DNA of 64,000 nt from Novosphingobium sediminicola (GTDB lineage: Bacteria > Pseudomonadota > Alphaproteobacteria > Sphingomonadales > Sphingomonadaceae): positions 1 through 64,000 of the forward strand of contig NZ_JACIDX010000019.1 in the NCBI RefSeq assembly GCF_014196525.1, written 5' to 3'. The position numbers and the translations under genes are program-made. The notes under the pieces were generated by a model. The model ran no database searches and was not told the origin of the DNA. It saw only the letters and a program-made list of their open reading frames with translations. Positions 44,100-53,639 of the stretch are shown piece by piece; position 1 is the first letter of the stretch; the number at the start of each line of letters is the position of its first letter.

Positions 44100-46550
44100 T
44101 CAGAAACCGAAGCTGAGACGGGCGTAATAGAAGCCGCCGCTGACCCCATAGGGCGAATAGGCGTTGTAAAGCGAGAAGCCGTTGCCCTGAAGCGAGGTGG
44201 GCAAGGTGTTGGGATAGATGTTGAACATATTGTTCGCCCCCACGCCGATCTTGATGCCGCTGGTCAGCTTATAACTGGCATCGAGATCGAAGATAACCTT
44301 GGGGTCGATCCGCGCATCAGGCCCGGCCGCGCTGGCGTTCACCTGGGTCACGCTGCCATAGCGGGTGGCGCGCAGGTTGATCGCCGCCGGGCCTTTTTCC
44401 CAGGCGACATTGGCGATGAATTTGTTGCGCGGGGTGCCCACGGTAAAGTCGCCCTGACGGTCGCGCCCGATCAGCACCAACCCCGCCGAGGACAGCACCG
44501 CCGGGACGGAATCGACACGGGTAAACACCGTCTCGGTGAAATTGGCCGAGAGGCTGAGATTGGCATTGCCCAGATCGCCAAGGTCGGCGCGATAGGTGCC
44601 CACAACGTCAATGCCGCGCGTGCGCGTGTCGGTGGAATTGCCGAAATAGAAGCCGCCCGCCGAAGAGGTGATCCCCGCCGCCGCCAGCACCGAGCGCACC
44701 ACCGCGCCTTGCAGCGTGGAGGACAGCAGGATGCGGTCCTTCAGCTTGATCTGATAGGCGTCCACCGTCAGGTTGAAGCGGGGGATGGCATTGAAAACGA
44801 AGCCCAGCGAGTAGTTGGTGGACCGTTCAGGCTTGAGCGGCTTGGCCCCCAGCGCGATGCCCGCCGCCGAATCCACCGGCAGGGCCGAGACGGGCAGCAG
44901 CACGCCGCTGACATTGATCGTGCTGGCCGAGGAATAATGCTGCTGTTGCAGCGTGGGCGCGCGAAAACCGGTGCTGAGCGTGCCGCGCAGGGCAAAGCCC
45001 TTGGCCGGTTCGATACGGGCCGAGATCTTGCCCGTGTCGGTTTTGCCAAAGTCGGAATAATCCTCATGGCGTCCGGCCAGCGCGACTTCGACGCCGGGCA
45101 GAATTTTCTGTTCGAGGTTGACATAGGCGCTCCACGCCTTGCGCTTCCAGCTTCCCGCCATGCTGGGGGCAAAACCGGTCACACCCTGCGAACCGCTGGT
45201 ACGCAAGACGCCCGTATTGGCCCCGGTGGTCGATTTATAGCCGCCATCGATATAGGAGGCCGCCTCGCCCGCCTCGATGCCATAGGTGCTCTGCCGATAT
45301 TCCGCGCCGATCGCCACCGAGAGCGGCTGATAAAGGCCCAGATTGACGTCTTTTTGCAGATCGAGATTGTTGGTCCATTCGGTGCTCTTGGTGCGCCCGA
45401 TATAGAAGGTAGTCGGGCTGTTTGGCCCCATCGAGGCATTGAGCGCGGTGCTTTCCACCAGCGAAACGAGGCTGACGCCATAGGAGGAGGAGAAGTCGAA
45501 ATTGATCGCGGCGCCCTTCTGGCTCTTGATGCCCGCCGTCACCTGATAGTCATGGTCGCTGATATGCAGATGGGGCGAATAGCCGTTGGGGTAAATCTCG
45601 GGGATGTTGTTCGAGGCGTCGGGGAAGCGATAGGTCAGCCATGCGTCATTGTTGCGGTGGCTGAACGTGCCGAAGCTGTAAAATTTGACCGCGCCGACCG
45701 GGATATTGAGGTCATAGCCAAGGTTGAAGCCCTCGCTGGCCGGTTGGCCCGCCTTGTTGACATTGCGGTCGACGGTGGCCTCGCGCGGGTCGAGCGCGCC
45801 GGTGGTGGCGCTGTAGAGCTGGCCCACGCGGGCGTAGAACTGGCCCGGATTGGAGGCCGAGCGGATCGTACGCGCCTGAAGCCAGCTCTCGGCCGACAGA
45901 TGCAGGCTCGCCTCGCCCAGCTTGAAGCCCTTGTCGACCGAGATGCGCCCGGTCTCTCCCCCGCCGTCCTTGGTTGTGCCGCCCAGCATCGTGGCCGTGC
46001 CGGAAGTGTCTTCCTTCAGGATGACATTGACCACGCCCGCGATCGCGTCCGAACCATATTGCGCCGAGGCGCCATCGCGCAGCACCTCGACACGGGCAAT
46101 GGAATTGGACGGGATCAGGTCAAGGTCGGCGGGCGACTGGCCGTTCTGCGTGGTGCCGTTGATGAACATCGTGGCGGTGTTGTGGCGGCGCTTGCCGTTG
46201 ACCAGGATCAGCACATGATCGCCCGCAAGCCCGCGCAGCGACAGGGTTTTGACCGCGAAACTGGCGCCCGCACCGCTGTTCGACACGTTGATCGAGGGGA
46301 CCAGCGTGCCGAGTAGGTCGCGCACCGATTGCTTGCCGCTGGCCTGAAGATCCTTGGTGGACAGCACGTCAATCGGCGCCAAACTTTCGGTGGCGCTGCG
46401 GGCGACCTGGCGGGTGCCGGTGACGATGATCGTGCCCGCATCCGGCTCCCCATCGGCAGCCAGCGCAGGACCGGCCAAAGCGGCCAGCGCGCAGGAGGCG
46501 GTTAGGGCAAGATTGCGCCCATGGCGGATGTCTTTGGCGCGGATGTTCAT
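44100..46550 (-). CDS. TonB-dependent receptor, probable peptide or amide importer
   Basis: The 816-residue protein has a signal peptide (NLALTASCALAALAGPALAA), a TonB-box-like IIVTGTRQ and a plug domain (QSVRDLLGTLVPSINVSNSG, VEVLRDGASAQYGSDAIAGV). The barrel ends in an aromatic residue (YYARLSFGF). There is no STN domain, so unlike the lasso receptor it is a plain importer. Its ligand is not deducible from sequence. The amidohydrolase fusion directly downstream suggests a peptide-like or amide substrate. Confidence 0.85.
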   Translation of the reverse strand: MNIRAKDIRHGRNLALTASCALAALAGPALAADGEPDAGTIIVTGTRQVARSATESLAPIDVLSTKDLQASGKQSVRDLLGTLVPSINVSNSGAGASFAVKTLSLRGLAGDHVLILVNGKRRHNTATMFINGTTQNGQSPADLDLIPSNSIARVEVLRDGASAQYGSDAIAGVVNVILKEDTSGTATMLGGTTKDGGGETGRISVDKGFKLGEASLHLSAESWLQARTIRSASNPGQFYARVGQLYSATTGALDPREATVDRNVNKAGQPASEGFNLGYDLNIPVGAVKFYSFGTFSHRNNDAWLTYRFPDASNNIPEIYPNGYSPHLHISDHDYQVTAGIKSQKGAAINFDFSSSYGVSLVSLVESTALNASMGPNSPTTFYIGRTKSTEWTNNLDLQKDVNLGLYQPLSVAIGAEYRQSTYGIEAGEAASYIDGGYKSTTGANTGVLRTSGSQGVTGFAPSMAGSWKRKAWSAYVNLEQKILPGVEVALAGRHEDYSDFGKTDTGKISARIEPAKGFALRGTLSTGFRAPTLQQQHYSSASTINVSGVLLPVSALPVDSAAGIALGAKPLKPERSTNYSLGFVFNAIPRFNLTVDAYQIKLKDRILLSSTLQGAVVRSVLAAAGITSSAGGFYFGNSTDTRTRGIDVVGTYRADLGDLGNANLSLSANFTETVFTRVDSVPAVLSSAGLVLIGRDRQGDFTVGTPRNKFIANVAWEKGPAAINLRATRYGSVTQVNASAAGPDARIDPKVIFDLDASYKLTSGIKIGVGANNMFNIYPNTLPTSLQGNGFSLYNAYSPYGVSGGFYYARLSFGF

Positions 46551-47698
46551 GGCTATGTCCCCTGTTGCCGCAGGCAGGCGCGGCGCATTTCATTGTCGGA
46601 TGAGAACCGAATGGCTGGCGGGCGAAATAAGCGCGCAGACGCGAACGCCTCTAATGCGTAATCGGCGCGGTTTTATTGGAAGTATTCATACCGGCCGCGC
46701 AAAGGGCCCGATGTTGCGATGGGGCGCCTTGCGGAAGGTCGCGGCCGGTCGATGCTTGCTCCATATTTCCCCCTGTCTGGTTGGCTTGGCCTGCCTTGCG
46801 GGGGCATCCTCCCTGCCGTGAGAAGGGGATCGAGCGGTTTGACAAATGCTCAATCCTTCACACTTGTCCAAAAAGTTTCACACTGGCCGCAGGGTGTCAA
46901 ACAAGAGGGCAGCGCAGATTGACGTATTGCCTGAAAGGCTACCTCACCAAGCAACAGGCGCGGCACGACACGCGTTTGTGAAAACAGCGCAAAGGGGCAA
47001 CATTGGGGGGTGTGGCAGCACAATTCGCGCAGGCAGGCGACTTGGTTGAAGCAATCAACCTTTTATACCGGCAAGAGCAATATCATCACGCCAATGCAGT
47101 GATTGCAAATTTGCGGGGTGCAAACTGCCATGGTTTGCATATAGGGCATCCGCCCTGGGCGCCGACGAGGGTTGATCACAGAACCGTCTGCCCTTCCCAA
47201 AGCCATTGAACAATGCCCGCCGGTTCTGCAGGTTTGAGCGCAACAGGTTTCAGCTTCCAGGCCATTACAGTCCCCGGCCACCCTCCCGCTTCCTGCCATC
47301 AGGTTCAACCTGCCTGGCCGGTCGGGAACCTTGAACACCGGTTTCACAGCGACGGCACGAAGGTATTTGCGGATCGCGTTTCGCGATAAGCCGGTCGCTG
47401 CCTGATCTCGCGAACGGGGATGCCTCGGCGAAAGTGCTGGCGGCGGATCACCACCGGGAAGTTCCATAGATATTATCCGTCAATCACGCAGGGCCTCAAG
47501 AGCTGATATGCCTGCACCCGACGCCGGGAGCGCAAAACGCTCTTTTATCAAGCCCTACGGACGCGTGAACTCTGAGTGGTTCAGCATATCCTCAAAAAAC
47601 TGGATAAATCGCCTAATTTGTCAACTCAATGCCGGCTTTACACCTTGCCTTTTCCCGTTACGCATAAATCCAATAGCGACACGGGAATGCAGCTTCAC
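46551..47698. other. Intergenic region with IS21 debris
   Basis: About 1.15 kb between the divergent TonB receptor and Hsp70 genes. It includes an IS21 istA scrap (separate entry). A plus-strand frame around 47009-47150 (GDLVEAINLLYRQEQYHHAN) has protein-like composition but no family. Otherwise nothing can be supported. Confidence 0.5.
47310..47467 (-). pseudogene. IS21-family istA fragment
   Basis: The reverse strand reads ATGLSRNAIRKYLRA and then KPVFKVPDRPGRL, which matches the N-terminal HTH and following segment of IS21-type IstA transposases. The frame then drifts into unrelated sequence. No istB gene is present. It is a degraded remnant. Confidence 0.6.
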
Positions 47699-49405
47699 AT
47701 GTTGATTGGAATAGACCTTGGAACCACCAATAGCGCCGTAGCAATCTGGCGTAATGGAGCAAGTGAACTGGTTCCCAATGCCCGCGGCGATTTCCTCACC
47801 CCGTCGGCGGTGCATATCGGCAAGGATGGCATAGTTTCCGTCGGTACAGCCGCTCTGGACCGGATGGCCGATGATCCGCTCAACACCGCCACCAGTTTCA
47901 AACGTCATATGGGCGTGCAGCGCCATCAAGTGCTGGGCGGCAAGGCCTATACCGCCGAAGAGCTCTCAGCGCTGGTGCTGCGTTCACTGCGCGAGGATGT
48001 GATCGCCTATACAGGCGAGACCCCCACCGAGGCAGTCATCACCGTGCCCGCCTATTTCAATGATCGCCAGCGCAAGGCCACCCGCCGGGCCGGCGAACTG
48101 GCCGGCCTGACTGCGCGCCGCCTGATCAATGAGCCCACCGCCGCGGCGCTGGCCTTTGGCTTGCAGGATAAGGCGGATCGCGAACCCTTTCTGGTCTTCG
48201 ATCTGGGTGGCGGCACATTTGACGTTTCGATCGTCGAGATGTTCGAAGGCATTGTCGAGGTGCGCGCATCGGCGGGCGACAATCGACTGGGCGGGGACGA
48301 TTTCAACATCGCGCTGGCCGCCATGGCCCGCCGCACCGCCGATCCGGAGGGCGCGCTCGACAACCTGCCTCAGGCCAGACGCGAAGCCGTGTTGCTGCGC
48401 GCTGCGGAAAAGGCCCGGCGACAATTGAGCCATGGCCCGGAGGCCAGCTTTTCCTTCACCCTTGGCGATCGCAGCTTTGCGGCCACCGTGTCCGAAGCCG
48501 AATTTGAGAAGGCCGCTGAGGATCTGCTGCGCAGGCTGCGCGATCCTGTGGTACGCAGCCTGCGCGATTGCGGGATTGACCCCAAGGATCTGAGCGAGAT
48601 CGTGCTGGTGGGCGGGGCCACGCGGATGCCGGTCGTAAGGCGCGCAATCACCCGTATGTTTGGCCGTTTCCCCAACAGCACGGTGCATCCCGATCATGCC
48701 GTCGCGCTGGGTGCGGCCGCGCAGGCAGGCCTTCTGGCACGCGATGCTGCGCTGGATGAGATCCGCATCACCGATGTCTGCCCCTTCACCCTGGGAATCG
48801 ACGTTGTTGAACGCGATACGCATGGTGTGCTGGTGCAAGGACTGTTCTCCCCGATCATCGAGCGCAACACCGCTGTGCCCGCAAGCCGGGCGGCTCATTA
48901 TCACACGATGTCGGACAATCAGAAGAAAATCGAAATGGGGATCTATCAGGGCGAGGCGCGGCTGGTGGCTGACAATATTCAGCTGGGGAAATTGTCAGTG
49001 TCGGTACCGCCTCGTCCGGCTGGTGAGATCGGCATCGAGGTGCGCTTCAGCTATGACAGTTCAGGTCTGCTGGAGGTCGATGTTTGCGTGCCAGAGACCG
49101 GGCTAACCCGTAACCTGGTGATCGTGGATGAGGAGGATCGCCGCGATGCCGGAGAAATGGCCAGGCGACGCGAAGCATTGGCCATGCTCAAGTTTCACCC
49201 GCGCGAGGATGCCGAAAATGTCGCGCTGATGGCGCGGGCAGGCCGGATCTATGAGGACCACATTGGCGAACTGCGTCAGATGGTGGGACAATGGATGACC
49301 TCCTTTGCCGCCGCGCTGGAATCGCAGGACCCACGCCGGATCGTCGATTCGCGGGCTTTGCTGACAGTCCGGCTCGACAAAATTGAAGGGCAGTCCCTGC
49401 TGTGA
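47699..49405 (+). CDS. HscC-like Hsp70 chaperone
   Basis: The 568-residue protein has the Hsp70 ATPase signatures: LIGIDLGTTNSAVAIW at the start, AVITVPAYFNDRQRKATRRA (about 112) and FLVFDLGGGTFDVSIVEM (about 165). IVLVGGATRMPVVRR (about 300) completes the set. The substrate-binding part (VCPFTLGIDVVERDTHGVLV) is followed by a short lid, as in HscC rather than DnaK. It should fold or protect particular clients using ATP. The start is ATG 47699; ATG 47687 would add four residues. The stop overlaps the J-domain gene's GTG (GTGA), so the two are made together. Confidence 0.85.
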   Translation: MLIGIDLGTTNSAVAIWRNGASELVPNARGDFLTPSAVHIGKDGIVSVGTAALDRMADDPLNTATSFKRHMGVQRHQVLGGKAYTAEELSALVLRSLREDVIAYTGETPTEAVITVPAYFNDRQRKATRRAGELAGLTARRLINEPTAAALAFGLQDKADREPFLVFDLGGGTFDVSIVEMFEGIVEVRASAGDNRLGGDDFNIALAAMARRTADPEGALDNLPQARREAVLLRAAEKARRQLSHGPEASFSFTLGDRSFAATVSEAEFEKAAEDLLRRLRDPVVRSLRDCGIDPKDLSEIVLVGGATRMPVVRRAITRMFGRFPNSTVHPDHAVALGAAAQAGLLARDAALDEIRITDVCPFTLGIDVVERDTHGVLVQGLFSPIIERNTAVPASRAAHYHTMSDNQKKIEMGIYQGEARLVADNIQLGKLSVSVPPRPAGEIGIEVRFSYDSSGLLEVDVCVPETGLTRNLVIVDEEDRRDAGEMARRREALAMLKFHPREDAENVALMARAGRIYEDHIGELRQMVGQWMTSFAAALESQDPRRIVDSRALLTVRLDKIEGQSLL

Positions 49406-51066
49406 GCAGCGGTTTTCCCTGGAACGAACTTGGCTTGGCCAAGGGCAGCGATGCCGGCGCCATCCGCCGCGCCTATGCAGCAAGGCTCAAGGCAATGGAT
49501 CCTGATGCCGATCCCGATGGCTATGCCCGGCTTCGGCAGGCGCGCGACACCGCTCTGCGGCTCGCGCGGGCATCCGGCTCGGCTCCGGATGCGGTCGTCG
49601 AGACGATTTCGGATGATGCACCGGAGCGTCCTTTGCCTTTCTGGTCGCTGAGCGGATCTGTTTTCCTCTGCGATGGGCATGGCGATCTCAAGGTCGCGAT
49701 CCCGGTTCAGATCACTCCCTGCCCGCCGCTTGCTGACGGCTTTGCCGAGGCCATTGCTGCTCCCGTCGGCAATGCAATGCCTTTCCCTTTTGCTCCGCCG
49801 GTCCTTAATCTCGAAATGGCGGATGTGCGCCCGGTGCAGCGGCCCGATGCCCGTCTTTACCGGCTGCTGCTGGAAATGGCACAGGACCTTGAGCCGTTAA
49901 GCGAAGAGGAAGAGGCCGAAGCGCGCACCTGTCTGCGCTGCCTGCTGCATGACGCCACCACGGGCAGCCTGGCACGCCACGATGCCATCGAAGACTGGCT
50001 TGCCGATACACTGGCCCGCAGCTGGCCGCGCTGCGCGCCCCTGCTGGAAGAGGCAGCCATCGCGCTCGACTGGCAACGTCATGCGGGCAGACTGGGAGAA
50101 AGCCGACAGATCGCCTTTCTGACCGCCCGTCTTGCCGGCTATCACTTTCAGCGCGATGTGCAATCGCCGCTCCACCCGCATCATGCCGCATGGAAGGAAT
50201 TGAGCCGGGAGGGTGAAGCCGGTCTGCTGCGGCGGATAACCTTTCGCCCGAAGCGCATCTCCGCCCTGCTTCAGCATCTGCGCCAAAATCATCCCGAGCT
50301 TGAGGATACTCTCAACCATTTCCGGATTCAGTCCTGGATGAAATCTGATGGCAGAAACTGGAGCTTCAGCTGGTATGTTCCCGCCGCCATCATGGCCTTC
50401 CGGCTGCTCGCCAGCCTGACCCAACCCGACGCCGCTCCCTCGCAAGTGGCTGCACTCAGCGACCCCGAGTTCGCCCCTCGGATGGAGCAGGTGGTGAAGG
50501 CCACTTTCGGCCCGGATCATTCATCAGAATGGCTCAAGACCCATCAGGAAGAATTGGCGCGCACGCTGGCGGCCAATCTCAGCCTGAGTCAATCGGATCA
50601 GAAGGTCGAACACATCGCGGCCGATATTGCGCGCGTACGCAGTTATGCCGCGGCGCGGCTTGCGGGCGGCAAAGAACTGGATCAGGCGATGCAGGTGCGT
50701 CTGGCGGTTGCCGATGCCTTGAAGGAAGATGGGCGGATCTGCACACAATTCCTCACAAAAGGCGTAACGCCCGATGACTTTCCGCCGGACGCGGCGCTGA
50801 GCGCTGCGGCCCGCAAGCTGTTTGCCGCTCAGGCGGAAGCCGGTCGTCTGGTTTCAGTCTCGGCGATTGGCCCTGCCAATGCCAAGGTACCCGGCGAACT
50901 GGTGACGAAAGTGATGAAGGAGACCGGCCTGAAGATGGATGATGTGCGCGACGCCATGCAGAACAAGGGCGACCCGACCAACCGCTGCAACGTCAACCGG
51001 GCGCTCATCCGCGCGACATTGAAATGGCAGGGCAAGGAGCATGCGCCCATTCTGCTCACGCTGTAA
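49402..51066 (+). CDS. Degenerate J-domain protein paired with the HscC-like Hsp70
   Basis: The 554-residue protein begins with a shortened J-domain (about 5-50: PWNELGLAKGSDAGAIRRAY, then AARLKAMDPDADPDGYARLR). The Hsp70-activating HPD motif is replaced by DPD. The rest is helical and unrecognised. E. coli HscC is likewise encoded with atypical J proteins (the DjlB/DjlC type), so this is probably a dedicated co-chaperone whose C-terminal region picks the client. It starts with GTG in the hsp70 stop codon. A truncated IS481 gene abuts its 3' end, 4 bp past the stop. Confidence 0.7.
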   Translation: MSSGFPWNELGLAKGSDAGAIRRAYAARLKAMDPDADPDGYARLRQARDTALRLARASGSAPDAVVETISDDAPERPLPFWSLSGSVFLCDGHGDLKVAIPVQITPCPPLADGFAEAIAAPVGNAMPFPFAPPVLNLEMADVRPVQRPDARLYRLLLEMAQDLEPLSEEEEAEARTCLRCLLHDATTGSLARHDAIEDWLADTLARSWPRCAPLLEEAAIALDWQRHAGRLGESRQIAFLTARLAGYHFQRDVQSPLHPHHAAWKELSREGEAGLLRRITFRPKRISALLQHLRQNHPELEDTLNHFRIQSWMKSDGRNWSFSWYVPAAIMAFRLLASLTQPDAAPSQVAALSDPEFAPRMEQVVKATFGPDHSSEWLKTHQEELARTLAANLSLSQSDQKVEHIAADIARVRSYAAARLAGGKELDQAMQVRLAVADALKEDGRICTQFLTKGVTPDDFPPDAALSAAARKLFAAQAEAGRLVSVSAIGPANAKVPGELVTKVMKETGLKMDDVRDAMQNKGDPTNRCNVNRALIRATLKWQGKEHAPILLTL

Positions 51067-51748
51067 GGACGGGGCAAGCCGCAGCCCTGGAGCAGTTGCG
51101 TTCAAAATCATCGTCGGTGAAACAGGATCCCCGGTCCGTCAGGACATGAGTGATGCGGAACGGGAAGGCCTTTCGGGCAGCCTTGATGAAGGAGATGGCG
51201 TTGGCGGCATTCTCGGCGTCGCAGACGTCGAGATGGACGAACCGCGAGCAGCGATCGATGGCCACTTAGAGGAAGCGCTTCCGGATCTCGCCATCTGCGG
51301 TACGCAGCTGGGGCAGATGCTTTACATCAATGTGCACGAAGCCCAGATCATAGTCTTTGAAACTGCCTTGTCCTTTGCGCGGCTGCACCTCAGGCTTGGG
51401 CGGACGACGGTTGAGCCCCTCGGCCTTAAGCACCTGGCAGATGCTGTCGCGATTGAGGTGTGGCAGGAAGTGCGGGAGCACGAAGGTGAGATCATCCAGG
51501 GCAAAGCCAGTCGACCTACGCACAGCGCAGATGATGGCTCGCTCTTCCTCGGTCATGCACCAAGCCAGGCGCTTGGGCCGGCCTGAACGATCCTGGACCG
51601 CCTGCTCGCCGCGTCTGCGCCACTTGCGGACCGTCTCGTCGCTGATGCCATAGCGCTTGGCCACGACACTGGCGGGCTCAGTGGAACGAGCAATTTCCGC
51701 CCGCACAACAGGCGTGGTCCGAGCCCGGGGATGTATCTGCACCATCAC
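51067..51748 (-). pseudogene. IS481-family transposase, frameshifted and 3'-truncated
   Basis: From 51748 the reverse strand encodes an HTH (RYGISDETVRKWRRRGEQAV) and DDE-type integrase core (YDLGFVHIDVKHLPQL). The frame breaks near 51266 and resumes as AIDRCSRFVHLDVCDAENAA up to VLTDRGSCFTDDDFER. It is cut near 51067, before the C-terminal catalytic Glu region. It cannot make an active transposase. Confidence 0.75.
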
Positions 51749-51780
51749 GAAACCTCATCAGCAAGAGCGGTAATCGGCCA

Positions 51781-52038
51781 TCATGGCCGCGACGTGGCGT
51801 GTTTCCAGGTCGGCCACGCGTCCGCTCCATATTTGGCGCGCCAGCGTTCGATCACACCGCGATAGACTTCCTGCGTTCGGGGGCAGGGATCGAGAAATTC
51901 GGGTGACCGATAATAGCAGATGATCAGTTCATCGAACGTACCGGGTTTGACGCGGTCCGCACCCGGCTGAATCTTAGGCGCTTCCGCACCCGTCAAGCAC
52001 GCCTGATATCTTGTTCTACCAAGCTCTCCTTGCCCCAT
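51781..52038 (-). pseudogene. Tyrosine recombinase (integrase) N-terminal fragment
   Basis: An 85-residue frame contains TFDELIICYYRSPEFLDPCP followed by RTQEVYRGVIERWRAKYG, the SAM-like core-binding segment of phage-type tyrosine recombinases. The catalytic R-H-R-Y domain is missing. The frame ends where the IS481 element begins, suggesting the IS insertion removed the rest. Confidence 0.6.
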
Positions 52039-52050
52039 CTCTCTTTCCTT

Positions 52051-52148
52051 TTTGATGATCGTCTGTGAAAATCAAAGCGGCTTGATGTAAGTGAAACTCT
52101 ATTTTACGATCATCAAATGGTGTAGCTGTCGATAGACGATCATCAAAT
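52051..52148. repeat. Three copies of a 12-13 bp repeat upstream of the Fic gene
   Basis: ACGATCATCAAAT occurs at 52106-52118 and 52136-52148 in direct orientation, 30 bp apart (about three helical turns). Its inverted form TTTGATGATCGT is at 52051-52062. The cluster lies between the integrase stub and the Fic start. It may be an operator array for the Fic gene or part of an attachment or recombination site of the lost integrase. Confidence 0.7.
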
Positions 52149-52198
52149 CGACAGGCGACCCGAGGCAAATCTCACGAGGCGCCCGACGGAGACGCCAA

Positions 52199-53314
52199 TT
52201 GTCTGTTGCCTACCATGAAGGACGTTTTCCTCCTGCTGCGCTCGATCTGGGCGCGCTGTTCCCGCTGGTGGGACCAGCCAACGCGGCCATTGCGCGGTAT
52301 GAGGGCGTCCTCTCCGGCATTCCCAATCCGGATATCCTGCTCTCCCCGCTGACCGCGCGCGAAGCCGTGCTGTCCAGCAAGATCGAAGGCACGCAGGTCA
52401 CGTTGGGCGAAGTGCTGGAGTTCGAAGCGCAGGGCCATCTGTTCGATGAAAGCACGCCGAAGAAGGCCGACGCACGCGAGGTCTTGAACTATCGCGCCGC
52501 CCTGCGCGAGGCAGACCGGCTGATGACCGAACTCCCGCTATCGCAACGCCTGATCAAGGCGACACACCGCGTGCTTATGGACGGGGTGCGCGGCCGTCAC
52601 AAGGATCCGGGCGAATACCGCCGCATCCCAAACTGGATCGGCCCGGAAGGCTGCACCATTGAGCAAGCCCGTTTCGTGCCACCCGGTGCCGACCGTATCG
52701 AAAGCGCGATGGCTGGCTGGGAGGCCTACATCCACGCCGATGCGCCGGACAGGCTCGTTCAATTGGCCATCGTTCACGCCGAGTTTGAATCGATCCACCC
52801 GTTTCTGGATTGTAATGGGCGCATCGGACGGCTGATCATCCCGTTGTTCCTCTATGCCCACGGAATGCTATCGCGCCCGAATTTCTATCTCTCGGAATAT
52901 CTCGAGGCCAACCGCGACGAGTATTATGACCGGATGCTGGCCGTGTCGCGTGACGATGACTGGAGCGGGTGGGTAGCCTTCTTCCTTCGCGGGATCATCG
53001 CCCAAGCCGAAGCCAACACGCAAAAGGCGCAGGCGATCTTGGCCCTGCATCAAGACAAACGCGATTGGGTCGTGGAAATCACCCATTCCCAATATGCGGT
53101 GCGCGCGCTCGACTGGATCTTTCAGCGCCCGATCTTCCAGACGCCGGACTTCATCGCCTCGGCCCAGATTCCACCGGCAACCGCACGCAAGATCATCCGT
53201 GACCTGCGCGACAACGGCTTGCTGCGGGAATTGGTGCCGTCATCGGGGCGGGCGCCCGCAACCTTCGTGTTTCCGGAATTGTTGAATATCGCGGAGGGAA
53301 GAGATGCGTTTTGA
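52199..53314 (+). CDS. Fic-domain protein (adenylyltransferase) with altered catalytic loop
   Basis: The 371-residue protein has the class II Fic layout. The N-terminal inhibitory motif SSKIEGTQ (about 59-66) carries the Glu that blocks ATP. The Fic core has HPFLDCNGRIGR at 200-211, and a C-terminal winged-helix segment (QIPPATARKIIRDLRDNGLL) ends the protein. Fic enzymes transfer AMP or other phosphate-containing groups to protein hydroxyls. The usual Gly after Asp in the Fic loop is Cys205 here. No ATG is found near the 5' end, and TTG 52199 is the likely start. An upstream repeat cluster may regulate it. It is flanked by mobile-element remnants. Confidence 0.8.
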   Translation: MSVAYHEGRFPPAALDLGALFPLVGPANAAIARYEGVLSGIPNPDILLSPLTAREAVLSSKIEGTQVTLGEVLEFEAQGHLFDESTPKKADAREVLNYRAALREADRLMTELPLSQRLIKATHRVLMDGVRGRHKDPGEYRRIPNWIGPEGCTIEQARFVPPGADRIESAMAGWEAYIHADAPDRLVQLAIVHAEFESIHPFLDCNGRIGRLIIPLFLYAHGMLSRPNFYLSEYLEANRDEYYDRMLAVSRDDDWSGWVAFFLRGIIAQAEANTQKAQAILALHQDKRDWVVEITHSQYAVRALDWIFQRPIFQTPDFIASAQIPPATARKIIRDLRDNGLLRELVPSSGRAPATFVFPELLNIAEGRDAF

Positions 53315-53639
53315 AGGGGAAAATGCGTTCGGTGGTAAACCTTCGCGATCTGTCTGCAATGATGGCGCGTGTGTGGATGCCCCCAGGATTGCAAAGGGAT
53401 TTTCAGAGATTATCGACGCAGCGCTTCATCGGTCGTGTGTCAGGCCTCTTGATGTGGCTTTGACGCCACGGGCCGGTATGCAGTCCGAAGAACGGGGGCC
53501 ACATCGGTTCAGCGAGCTCGATCGCTCGGGTCCCGGGACTGGTTTGCCTCGTTCTGGACTTGAAGTCCTTGCCGCATAATCCTCAGTCGATCTCCCTTGC
53601 TGTGGCCGCAGCCCCTGGCGCTGACGGCTCTGATGTCGG
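53315..53639. other. Intergenic region, probably IS110 terminal sequence
   Basis: About 325 bp between the Fic gene and the IS110 transposase stop. It probably contains the 3' untranslated end of the IS110 element. No gene is supported. Confidence 0.4.

Noticed and set aside
46980..47210. Plus-strand open frame after the TonB receptor
   Set aside because: Reads partly like a protein but has no start signal or recognisable domain and runs into IS21 debris.
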